Source: Vitellaria paradoxa (lineage: Eukaryota > Streptophyta > Magnoliopsida > Ericales > Sapotaceae). Taken from it: DNA of 64,000 nt. The stretch is taken from positions 22,666,941 through 22,730,940 of the forward strand of contig CM034236.1 of assembly GCA_019916065.1 (NCBI GenBank), in the 5' to 3' direction. A program made the position numbers and the translations under genes. How positions within the stretch are numbered: the stretch's first letter is position 1; each line of letters starts with the position of its first letter. Under the pieces are notes generated by a model, which saw nothing but the letters and a program-made list of their open reading frames with translations, ran no database searches and had not been told where the DNA came from. Of this stretch, positions 11,701-21,880 are shown in pieces.

Positions 11701-13006
11701 GCTACAAATGGGTCTTTATTGTGAAGTATAGAGCTGATGGGACCATAGAATGTTACAAGGCACAGCTTGTTGCAAAAAGGTTTACACAAACCTATGGCAT
11801 TGACTACACAAAAACATTTGCACCGATGGTAAAACTAAAAACAGTTCAAGTTCTCTTGTCTTTGGCAATCAATCTAGACTGGCCTCTTCAACAACTCGAT
11901 ATTAATAATGCATTTCTGAATGGCAAATTAGAAGAAGTTTTTATGACATTACCACCAGGTTTTTGTTACAAGGTTGAAGAAAACCAGGTATGCAATCAAA
12001 TCACACTATGTTCTTCCAACAAATTGAAGATGAAAGGAAAACAATTCTCATTGTATATGTTGATGATATAATTTCAACCGGAGATAATATAGTGGCAATG
12101 GAGAGACTAAGAAAATCCTTACAGCTGAGTTTGAAGTAAAAGATGTGGGACAAATACGATACTTCTTAGGAATGGAGATTGCTAGATCAAAAAAGGTAGT
12201 AGTGTTTTTCAACAGAAGTATGTTCTTAACCTTTTGATTGAAACTGGCATGCTGGGGTGTAAACCTATGACCAACCAATTGAAGTAGGGAAAAAGACAGA
12301 AGATGATGGGAACCCAGTTGAAAAAGATAGATGCCAGATACTAGTTGGCAAGCTAATCTACCTATCACACAGTAGACTTGACATTGCATTTGCAGTTAGT
12401 GTGGTGAGCTGACACATGCATTCACTAAAGGAAACTCATTTAGAAGTCGTGTACAAGATTCTCAAATATCTCAAAGGCTTTCTGAGAAGAAGATTATTCT
12501 TCAAGAAAAGTGAAAGCAAAAAAAGTAAAAGTCTTCATAGATGTAGACTGAGCAGGTTCAAAAGAAGATAGAAGGTCCTCTATCGGATATTGCATTTTTG
12601 TATAGGGAAACTTAGTAACACGGAGAAGTAAAAAAAAAAAATATTGTGGCTAGAAGCAGTAATGAAGCTAAAAGTTTAGAGCGATGGCACAGGGAATGTG
12701 TAAAGGATTGTGGTTAAGAAAGCTATTGGAAGAACTACAAATCTCATTAAGATTTCCAATCAAACTCTACAGTGATAACAAAACAGCCATCAATATTTTC
12801 TCAATCTAGTCCAGCATGACCAAACCAAACATGTAGAAGTGGACAAACATTTTATCAAGGAAAAGGTTGAAGATGCAATCGTTTGTATGACTTATGTTCC
12901 TAAAAAAAAGCAAATTGCGGATATTTTCACCAAAGGGCTATCTCAGCAAAATTTCAATGATTTCATTTATAAGTTGGATATGATCAATATTTACGATCCA
13001 ACTTGA
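8755..13006 (+). pseudogene. gag-pol of copia element B, heavily degraded
   Basis: Starts at the ATG at 8755 but stops within about 40 codons; later pieces lie in several frames. Recognisable parts: gag with WDVVQETYFD-like text near 9018; zinc knuckle CEHCRKPRHTKDIC (9479-9520); protease, where the catalytic DSG reads DFG at 9810-9818; integrase HSDLWG near 10390 and TDNGKEY near 10577, with the third acidic motif reading FVECKNRH instead of VERKHRH-type; RT core from 11640 (GYKWVF, LVAKRFTQTYG, NNAFLNGKLEEVF); YVDD at 12055-12066; RNase H remnants to 12960; the natural stop at 13004. Around 11990 the text jumps from VC to the NHTMF motif, so about 35 RT residues, including the usual LYGLKQ block, are missing. 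Certainly non-functional. Confidence 0.9.
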
Positions 13007-13013
13007 GAGGGAG
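13005..13013 (+). other. Polypurine tract of element B
   Basis: GAGAGGGAG immediately before the 3' LTR, overlapping the end of gag-pol as in element A. Confidence 0.75.
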
Positions 13014-13202
13014 TGTTGAAATTCTAAATTATTTTCATAGCGTAATTAGTGGTAGAATTTGATTAGGGATTAGTTGGCAAATTTCCTGCCCTTTTATTTA
13101 GGAGATTTTGTTTCCTTTTTTTGCTCATTCTTGGTATTATAAATAGAGGATATAGATTGTACATATATATTCAAGAAATACAGAAAAGTTATTCTAATTT
13201 CA
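13014..13202 (+). repeat. 3' LTR of copia element B
   Basis: 189 bp, TGTTGAAATTC...TAATTTCA, with TATAAATAGAGG. Full-length homologue of 7897-8086 and followed by the GTTTG duplication. Confidence 0.95.
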
Positions 13203-13207
13203 GTTTG
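13203..13207 (+). repeat. Target-site duplication GTTTG, right of element B
   Basis: Exact repeat of 7892-7896. Confidence 0.9.
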
Positions 13208-13970
13208 GAACCAAAGTTTTCATAGCGTTGTTTGAAGTCAAATCCTTACTTTCAATTTCTTCATTTCTAAGTAACTTTAGTTAGTAGCGTTTTCTCTCTG
13301 CTTTCAAAGCTTTAACCTTTAAACTATCTTTACAAGAACTAGGCAAACTTTTGCTTAAACAAAATCATTACATTCATTGTGGAGATTGTAGATACCTGGA
13401 CTACGGTGTTATAAGACCTAGGATTACCTCGTCATATCCCCCGCGGCCCAACTATATTTCCCAAGACTCATGAGTTGGAAGTGGGAGACCATGTGGTATC
13501 AAGCTATGTTGCTCGGACTCCAGTGTAGGTGTCCGACTTGTGTATGTATCCAAATGTCAGATTCGCCTATTATCTATATTTTAGAATATGAGAACTCGGT
13601 TAAAAAAAGTGTCCAAATTGTGGATACGGATATGATGATACGAAAAATAAAAATAATTATTTTTATTTCTTAAAAATAATTATACCTTCATCACATACTA
13701 ATTAAATCATTTATACAATTTATATGAATCATAAATCATAAAAGCTTGCGACTACCTGAAATTATGATGAATTTTTTAATAAAAAATTATTAAAATAGTT
13801 ATAATTATTCAAGCTAGTTTGATCTACTCTAGTGACTCTCTCTTTTTATTTAGTACACAAATGGAAGAGCAAAAGTTTTACATGGGGACGTTTCTTATCA
13901 ATCAATCATGTTAATATAATAAATTTACTTGCTTGGGCATGTGAATTGTATGTAATAATGCAACACGCAT
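13208..13970. other. Intergenic DNA, no gene seen
   Basis: The first ~230 bases continue the sequence interrupted by element B. The rest is AT-rich. Short open frames here resemble no known protein. Confidence 0.5.
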
Positions 13971-14126
13971 ACCATTAGATTTGATGCAATCATATATTGA
14001 CCGTTAATCGACCCAGTGCAGACCATTGGATGAACTCAGTTCCAGGAGATTGCAGTGGGAAAATCCACTACAGGGGTTGCAATGGGTTAATTAACAGTCA
14101 GGATGTGATTGCATCAAATCTAATAG
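13971..14126. repeat. Inverted repeat (foldback) of ~54-bp arms
   Basis: 13971-14024 is the reverse complement, with about ten differences, of 14074-14126; the spacer is about 49 bp. The core phrase GACCGTTAATCGACCCA is recognisable in both arms. A third, direct copy of the left-arm sequence lies at 14234-14279. The layout suggests a foldback transposon or a rearranged MITE, but no target duplication was identified. Confidence 0.75.
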
Positions 14127-14233
14127 TCTTAATTTAATGTAATAAAATTAAATTCAAAATAAAAATAAAAGTTAAATAAAATCTGATTGGAACACAATTA
14201 ATGAAAAATATAAAAAGACACATCATATTAAAA

Positions 14234-14279
14234 TGTAATTACATCCTGACCGTTAATTGACCCACTGCAGCCCCTTGGA
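14234..14279 (+). repeat. Direct copy of the 13971 repeat arm
   Basis: About 46 bp resembling 13984-14030, including GACCGTTAATTGACCCACTG. Same orientation as the left arm. Confidence 0.7.
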
Positions 14280-14509
14280 ATCCCCTGGAACTTTACATAG
14301 AAGACAAAAAGGTTGAAGCTAATTTGATCAATTATATTTATGTAATTAATTTACTTATTGGAACCAATAACCACTATATAATATAGGTACACATAAGACA
14401 AAACATTAAACCACTGGTTTTAAATTAAAACATCATATCGCTGCTCTATCTTCGCCTTAAAACTGAAGTTCCTCCATCTTCGTTGTCTCTATCTTCATTG
14501 TCTTTGTCT

Positions 14510-14800
14510 TCATCTTTCCCATTTGAAACTCTTCTTGAAACTGAAGTGTCAAATCCATCTTCATATTTTCCTTTTGAAACTCTTCCCTTTTTGAAACTGA
14601 AGAGTCTGTCTTCGTCTTCCCTATTTGAAACTCAAGAGCCTCTGTCTTCTTGGAGCCTCACTCTACTCAACAATAGCAGAAATAATAGACCAAGTTTCAC
14701 TCTGCTCAACTATGGCAAAAATAACAAACCTAGCGTCACTCTGCTCAATCATTTTTTTCACTTTGCTCAACCATAGCGGAATAAAAGACCAACCCTCGTC
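14510..14800 (+). repeat. Degenerate short tandem repeats, weakly open
   Basis: Two repeat types. From 14518 to about 14650, three or four copies built on TTTGAAACTCTTC / TTTGAAACTGAAG. From 14657 to 14795, about four copies built on CACTCTGCTCAACTATGGCA, period near 40 bp. A 97-codon frame is open across them (14483-14776), but its repetitive Ser/Leu/Asn composition follows from the DNA repeats and I do not call a gene. Confidence 0.55.
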
Positions 14801-15187
14801 AGCTTCTAGCACAGCTGTGTCTAACATATGGACTTCGCATCGGATGCAGATCTTATACTAGTACTAGAGTCATGTCATGTTGACACAGGTACTGGTGCCT
14901 AAAACGAAGAGTCTGAATAGCACATGTATCATGACTGCGACAGAATTCTCTTGCAAAACATCCTTTCCCCAGATTTGGAACAAGTTCCGAGAATTCCTCC
15001 AATGGATATACCTTGGCACAAGATCATCGAAAGTTCAGTGAATTGGTGACTAGAATCAAATGACCGATGGGGCTCCCCCAACTTGTCTAGAGAGACTTTT
15101 GGAGGGGAATTCTTAGCGCGCTAGTCCAAAACTAAATATCCGCCCAATTGATATCAGGCCTTGACTCCCGCCCAAAAGAATTCCCCC

Positions 15188-15390
15188 CCAGCCTATATAT
15201 ATACCCTCCTCCTTTGGAGGGTCCATTACTTATCATCCATGCTCCATTACTACCACCAATATACTCTCTCTCTCTTGTTCCAAATTGCCTTGGTTCTCGC
15301 CCCTCTGCTGGACTCCAGTGACCCTGCCATAATTGACAATCAACATAATTTCTAGAAACTTAGACCCCACCGGGTCTATATTCCCACAAA
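15188..15390 (+). promoter_or_regulatory. TATA-type promoter region, perhaps an LTR remnant
   Basis: CCTATATATATACC at 15191-15204 is followed by CCTCCTCC, a CT microsatellite (15265-15275) and a GC-richer stretch ending in CCCCACCGGG. This layout resembles the promoter and R region of plant gypsy LTRs. No LTR partner or coding region was found, so the assignment is weak. Confidence 0.3.
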
Positions 15391-17256
15391 GATTATTTCA
15401 AGCTTGAGCAAATTTCTCAAAAACTTGTTTTCCAAAGTACTTTTCAAATAAGCTTTCTCTATGAATTTGATCTTAATCTCATCAAGTAAATACTATATTG
15501 CACACTCCTGTACTTGGGAGTTAATCAAAACACTTTTGTGAGTGGTCACTTGACTATGAAATGAAGAAGAAGCTATAGGAAAGGAGGATGCTCATCCACA
15601 CAACTCACAGTGAAATTTCCAATTTATAACCTTTGCTTCTTAGCTTTTTCATTTTAGCTGATGTCATTTCAATTCCTTGTTATCAGGTGTCCATATTTCT
15701 AGCCCATTACTTTCACCATTTTCATTCCTATGATTAGTTTACACTTAGTTTAGCGTATATAGAAAACTCAGAACTCCAAGCTTGTATTCATCGAATGAAA
15801 ATGAAAAATTCAGATATTATAATTTCTCCACTTCCATATTGTTAATTATTTGTTTATGTGATTGCCATCTTTATTTTGCCATTAAAAGTTCCCAAAGATT
15901 CAAAGTCCTTGCTCAAAGTCATTGCAATCCACATTAATCTGATTCATTATGCACCATTGCATTTACACTTGAATCATTTTGATTATGGCACACTAACACG
16001 CACAAATAGATCTAAAACCATTAAAAGGCCATGAGTTGTATTTAAGCAGAAACAGTTTTATAGGAACTTTAGAAGCATAATTTGCTAACAAGAAAAGAAA
16101 AGCTAAGAAATAAACCCAAAAATGGGCTTGGTGAAAGAAATCCAAAGAAAGAGAAACGCTTCCCTACCAAATAAAAGACCCCTCTAAATTTCCTAGTCAC
16201 CCAAAGAATACCGTATCATAGCATTCATTTGCTCATGCCTGTCCACTTTCAAAAATATGGTAATTAAGGTTGGCCAATATGTTGCTTATAATGGAATATT
16301 TCATCTTATAATATCACACACTCCCTTAAGTCTTAACATACTTGTTTTCTTTCATCCTTTTTTGCTTATTGTAACTTGTCCAAGCCCTTCATGATTGCTT
16401 CGCATGTTAACTTTTAGAAAATTGCTCTCCTTTAATACCAGTTTGCAAATTATGCCTGTGGAACGTGGTTATTTTTTTTCTTTTTTCTTTTTTTTTTTTT
16501 TTTCATTTTTTCCAGTCATTTTGATGTATTAGCAAGCTTAACTAAATATGAGATCTAAAATATTGAGGGTATAAAAATGTTCAAAGTTTGTCAAAGCAAT
16601 TAAACCATAATTGCATTAAAATGTTTTCCTCTTTTGAAGAGCCAACAACTAAAATTGGTCATAAAACAGAGACGAAAAATTCTGGATGATTTTATCCCTC
16701 AGGAGCAAGGGGAAAAAAAAGAAGAAAAAAAGACTCAACCACATGAAAATAATCAACTTTAAACACTCTACAAATGAACAAACTGTTCATATTTCAACCA
16801 TTCCACATATAAATGTTTTATATTTTTTTATTTATTTTCTCTGGCTGGTATATTTTATTCCTTCACCTTCTGGTTCTACCATTTATAAACAACACAAAAA
16901 ATAAATAATAAAATAAATAAGTTCGTTGCATAGTCATGCAAGAAGCAACAGTGCCATATATTCTAAAAGAATAAAATGGTAGTAATGGAAATTCACAGGA
17001 ATTTTACTCTATAAAGCGAGGAAAAAAAATCAAAACCATTATTATGCTTTTTGTGAATTGACTAATGTCTAATTAATTCCAAATTCAGTACCAAGTCTTG
17101 TCAATAAATAAATAACAAAAATAAAAATAAAAAATTATTTCCACCATTCAAAATTTACCATTATAAGCAACAAACAAATTATAACCCACGAAACCAAATC
17201 AAACCAAACCAAATCAAATCAAAACTTTTAATTTCTATTGCTCCACTTGATACACA
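15391..17256. other. AT-rich intergenic DNA, nothing recognised
   Basis: No conserved frame on either strand; a poly-T run lies near 16471-16510 and several poly-A runs follow. It could contain introns of an unrecognised gene, but no exon could be supported. Confidence 0.4.
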
Positions 17257-17640
17257 ACAGAGAGAGAGAGAGAGAGAGAGCACGATTTCTAGAAGCACAG
17301 ATACATACGTATATGCATATATGTGTGTGTAACGGACCTGAGGCTGATTTCATTGTGACGACCCGACTGAAGGGCAAGTCGAAGAAGAGAAGGCCGTGAG
17401 ATCAGAGGTACCCAACCAGCAAGAGATCTTTGGAAACTGCAGAACCAGCATTTCTTTGAAACCCAATCCTCCAAAATGCTAGAAAAGCAAAGGTGAAGAG
17501 GTCCACAAAAGGGACAGCAGAGAAAAAAAAAGGTGAAGAGAGATCTGCGCTGAAGAAATGTCAGGAAAAGCTTTAAATGAAGAAAAGGATTCCAATGAAT
17601 GGCAACAAACGAAAGACACTTTCTTTCAAGCTGGTACAGA
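17257..17640 (-). other. GAGA microsatellite and GC-richer island, possible minus-strand exon
   Basis: A (GA)n tract at about 17261-17280 is followed by a stretch clearly richer in G+C than its surroundings. On the minus strand a frame of about 60 codons runs 17474-17289 and includes a GCCTCAG/GT junction (plus 17336-17343) that could act as a splice donor. No protein family was recognised and no downstream exon was found, so this is only a candidate transcribed region. Confidence 0.2.
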
Positions 17641-17865
17641 AAAGAAAGAACTTAAATCCTCTTCTTTAATCTCTTTTATCAACAATTTTTATTTAAATTT
17701 TTTTTTTACACTGGATTTGATGATGTTTGAACTTCGATTTTTACACTGGGTTTGTTTATGTTATTATAACATTGTATATATATCATTATGTTGTGCAATT
17801 AATAAGTTTGTTTTTGTTGCTGTGCCTTTTTATGTCAGCGTCTGCCCCCATGCGCTCTCTCTCTC

Positions 17866-17882
17866 TCTCTCCCCCCCCCCTC
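17866..17882. repeat. Pyrimidine microsatellite, (CT)n followed by a C run
   Basis: CT repeats run straight into a run of C. Open frames reading through it give Ser/Leu then Pro strings and are artefacts of the repeat. Confidence 0.7.
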
Positions 17883-18069
17883 CGAATTGCCACGTGTTCG
17901 GGCTGGACCATTTCAGGTTTTTTCAATTAGAATTAATTATAAATGGAGAAATTTCAGTTGCGCCTTTGAGGTTTCTCGTATTGACCTCACTAAATTTTGA
18001 AAAGTCACTTACACTCCTTAATGTTAACCACGGTCACGCTCGGATTTCGTAACTCGAAGGGTAAACTAT

Positions 18070-18638
18070 GGTATCGTTTGGAAATACCGGATTAGTGCTT
18101 GCTAGCTAACTAATTTTTTTTTTTTAACACCGTAATAGTTAATTATTTGATCATTTCTAATTTACGAAATTATCCTTTTTTAGACACTAAAGGCATGTAA
18201 TTTTTTAACTAATAAATAGAGTCGATTCCATCGAGAAACGGGTCGATCTTTTTTGCCCGTAAGCTTATAAATCTTTAAACCTTTTGACAGTAGGCATGTA
18301 AATTCTTAAATCAAAAAATGGGGTCGACCCCTTCTAATAGTAAGCACGTGAGGACCTGGGATATTTGTGTGTTCAAGAGTAGTTTTGGAAGATAACATGA
18401 AGTATAAAGGGCACAGATGTCAATAAATAAATTTATTAGAAAAGTTAAGGCAAAAAAAGTTAATTATCTTGGCTTCCCAAACATAAAACAAAAAAGCCAA
18501 GACAGTTAACTTTTTTTGCCCTAACTTTTCTAATAAATTTATATATTGATATCTGTGTTTTTGTTTTATGTTTGGGAAGCCAAGATAGCTAATTGCTAGC
18601 TACAAAAAAGTTAGCTTTTTTGGTTGCCAAACTAAGCC
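18070..18638. mobile_element. Candidate hAT-like MITE with strong internal hairpins
   Basis: The ends form imperfect inverted repeats (GGTATCGTTTGG... against the reverse complement of ...CCAAACTAAGCC), flanked by TAAACTAT (18062-18069) and TAAATAAT (18639-18646), a 6-of-8 match that would fit an old 8-bp hAT duplication. Inside, 18427-18475 pairs with 18494-18542 at 46 of 49 positions, and 18466-18494 pairs perfectly over 29 bp with 18558-18586. No coding capacity. The family assignment rests on end sequence and target length only. Confidence 0.5.
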
Positions 18639-18646
18639 TAAATAAT

Positions 18647-19640
18647 CATATACAATCAATATAAACTAATTACAAACTCAATCAAAACTTTACAATCACT
18701 TTGAAACAGACATTGATAATATATAATAATAACAATAGTCCCAGTCATGTAAGCAATAGTGCTCCAATACGACAACCATAATATGTCAAAAATTATAAAT
18801 AGGTACTCCGGCCTTTATAACTACGTCGAATAATTTCCAATTCAAAATTATATTATCTCACTAAAGTATAAAATAATATCAAAACTATCAGCCAAATTAT
18901 GCTAGGCCCACCTATACATCAAGTTCTACACCTACAACACAGTTTGTAAGAACATAAGTACTAATTTACGGAGTTTTTTACTCAAATATAAATATTAATT
19001 TAAGATTTTACTAAAACAGGATGAAACAAGAGTATCTATAAAAATAAGTTGTGTGTCGTTAGTGGTATTGACAACACCTTTATAAATGTAATTTAATGAA
19101 GTAAATGTGGTGTTAAATGTAATTTAATAGAGTAAATGTGGTGTTAAAATTAATGGTATCGTTAATGCCACTGACAATACACAACCTATTTTAACTCCAT
19201 TAATTTTTAACACCACATATACTCCATTAAATTACACTTATAAGGGTGTCGTTAATGCTATTCATAATACACACCTTATTTTCGCAAATATTGTTATTTC
19301 ATCATATTTTCGTAAAATCTTAAATTAATATTTATATTTAGGCAAAAAGCCCCTAATTCACGTGTGCTCATGATGCACGTATAACACATATAATATGTAA
19401 CACATGCTCTAGCATGATACTACTATGCAATTGAAAAACTAAAAATATGGAAAAATCCTCAAAAATAAATATACACAAGTAAAAGTAAATGAAGCACAAG
19501 ATTTAATGAGGAAAACCTTAGAAACACTTTCTAGAGAAAAATTTCAAGTTAGTATGGTGTCTATCCCTAAAAAATAATTCACTATAAAATCAAAGATTAC
19601 AAGAGTTTATCATACATGACTTGACTTAATACCCGTCCTA
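18647..19640 (+). repeat. LTR-like repeat, copy 1 (interrupted by a MITE)
   Basis: 18647-18900 and 19354-19560 align in order with 20580-20790 and 20921-21090, so both stretches are copies of one dispersed repeat in the same orientation. The likely source is a gypsy-type LTR because copy 2 begins near a GTCATGCCCC motif and has a TATA box downstream. Right boundary approximate. Confidence 0.5.
18971..19353. mobile_element. Mutator-like foldback MITE, 383 bp
   Basis: Long terminal inverted repeats of about 145 bp: 18971-19116 matches the reverse complement of 19208-19353 across shared blocks such as AAATATAAATATTAATTTAAG. It is flanked by TAATTTACG (18962-18970) and TAATTCACG (19354-19362), a 9-bp duplication with one change, the size made by Mutator-like transposases. 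The paralogous repeat copy at 20921-20930 has this target once and no insertion. Inside, a ~31-bp block is directly repeated (about 19085-19145). No coding capacity; it must have moved in trans. Confidence 0.8.
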
Positions 19641-20549
19641 TTCTACGTATCTCTACATATCTCGTGCTTGCTAGAATCGGCAACGAATCTTTTCCTATGT
19701 GATTGATTCAGTTCTTGAACCCGAACAACACTATCTAGAGCTCAGAGATATTCTTAATTTTCTGATCTCGAATCGAAGATTACTTATTGTTCTTTTAATC
19801 CACACTTTCAATTACCTTTTACACAATATATTTTTTTTTCACAAAAGTGATAATTAGGTCTAGTAGAATATGTGATATTTATATCTGTTCCCAATATGGA
19901 AATAAGATCAGAATAGAATATACTAGAAATCTATAGGTGGTTCGAACCTCGCTCAAGCACCAGTCACACCAAATTTGGTTTAAGTTAAACTTCCATTTCA
20001 ATCTTTGCATTAGGGAACAACTTGATCAACACAAGACTTAATATGAAAATTTACAGATATTACACTCAATGACTCACAATTGTCATACTTAAAAAAATTA
20101 AACCTTAAAGCAACAAATATCATCAATAACCAAATAATCTCATTGCGCCATCATATCATAATATCAATATCCAATAGACCATATATTATCATCAGATCTC
20201 ATTATCATTAACATAACCAATAATTATCATCTATTAATCATCATCACATCAACACAACACATGTGGAATGGATACTTTGCAAGATTGTTCCGTTTGATCA
20301 GTGTGCATAGTCTAAACTGTCGTCTTTATAGATTAATCACCTAACAAAAATGATAAACTGAATTGTCATCATTTATGAGTCTTGGCTCAAGAGTCAAACT
20401 TAACTGAGTCTTCGTTATCATTTATGGATTCAATAGTCATGATTAACCAATATCAGCTATCGTCATATTGTAAGTTACTAACCCACTAGCATGATAAACA
20501 AAATCTGCATAAGTGTAGGGACTTTTAACCTAAGGGTAATCACATACAG

Positions 20550-21880
20550 TCATGCCCCAGATTTCATAACCCAAGGGTGAACTAATTATCATATGCAATA
20601 AACATAAACTAATCACAAACCCAATTAGAGATTTACAACTACCCCAAAGTAGACATCTGGATAAAATAATAATACATAACAAAGCCTTTGTTTCAGGCAG
20701 GCCATAGTACTCCACAATATACACAAGAATATATGCTACCCGATACAATCCCATCTAAAGTATAATAATAAAGACATACAACTCGTCACTCTATTGAAGG
20801 CACAAAAATACATATTATGTTAATCTAATGATGAAATAGGACAATATAAGTCCATTAACCTAAATTTCTACTGATAAACTCATCTCAGGACCTACAATTG
20901 TGACTATAGTGGAGCAAACACTAATTCACGTATGCTCACTTTACATAAAAGCACACAGTACATGTCCTATCATGCTGCTAACATGAACATACCATATAAC
21001 AACACATTGCTCATGTAAACCAATCAAGCAGAAGATCCTCAAATTGCACAAGAATATCAAGAATACATTTCCTGAGATAACTCCACAGCTAGGTCTAATC
21101 AAATAAAACATTGAGAGGTCCCTTGGGATTTGAGCTTGAAAATATTAGTATTAATTTACAGATTGATAGAAAAGTTTAGAAGTCATTTTGACCTCACCAT
21201 TAAAATCCACATACCTCGAAAATGGTAGGAAGAGTCTTCCTTAAGGTACCTTTCATAGGTAAAATGAAGGAATTAGGTGGGCCGCTCTGTATTTCAGATC
21301 GTTTTCGAAGTAGTTATTTTCAAATAGCCTTAACCCATCCCTAAAAAACCCAAACTGAACCAAAGTTTGACCTAATTGATCTAGTTTGCTTCCAGGAGCA
21401 TCCAGGTGGTCTTTGGGTCTACTAAAACCTTCCTAAAACTTCCCAAAATTACTTGAATGTGCTAGCATAGTACCCGAACCTAGCCGAACTTGACCTGAGC
21501 TGTGAGCTATAGAGCAAAAATGGCCATTTACCTACATGCCGTCTATTCACCATGCCACACCTAATGTGGCAGACTCATTTGCTGATAGACATAGGTAGAC
21601 TTTTTTGCCCGTATTTGTAAGCAAAACTTTTTGCTCAGGTTTATAAACGTAAATTTCTACCAAAGAAGCTCGAACAAATTTTTTGCTCGCGATTACCGGG
21701 CAATCATTTTGTTTAGCACGGGGGAAGGCCTATATATAGGACCTCCCCCTTCCGTCATTTGCTCTCAATGCGCATTTAAAGAACTCCTGGCTTTTTCTCT
21801 CTAAGACTTCCCATTCGGTATTATTTTCTCTCTTCAAACTTTTTTATTTTATTTATTTGTTTATTGCATTCAGTATATCA
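20550..21880 (+). repeat. LTR-like repeat, copy 2, with TATA box
   Basis: Starts near AGTCATGCCCCAG, resembling gypsy LTR starts of the form TGTCACG(T/C)CCCG. Homologous to 18647-19560. A palindromic TCCTATATATAGG-type TATA region lies at 21729-21741 on a GC-richer background, followed by a TC-rich leader. No internal coding region was recognised next to it. Right end uncertain. Confidence 0.4.

Larger units (their letters stand above)
7897..13202 (+). mobile_element. Complete Ty1/copia element B (5.3 kb)
   Basis: Bounded by two LTRs (7897-8086 and 13014-13202) in direct orientation, an iMet-type primer site, a polypurine tract and a perfect 5-bp GTTTG duplication. All copia domains can be traced in order but are broken by many stops and frameshifts and by a deletion inside RT. 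By hand alignment the two LTRs differ at about 16 substitutions and one 1-base indel over 189 columns, roughly 8-9%; most changes are transitions. It is therefore a moderately old insertion. Confidence 0.95.

Noticed and set aside
14483..14776. 97-codon plus-strand open frame
   Set aside because: Its Ser/Leu/Asn repeats come from short DNA tandem repeats; no family resemblance, and a second frame is open across the same repeats.
17558..18052. 164-codon plus-strand open frame
   Set aside because: Hydrophobic and Ser/Pro strings arise from AT-rich DNA and a CT/C microsatellite; no known domain.
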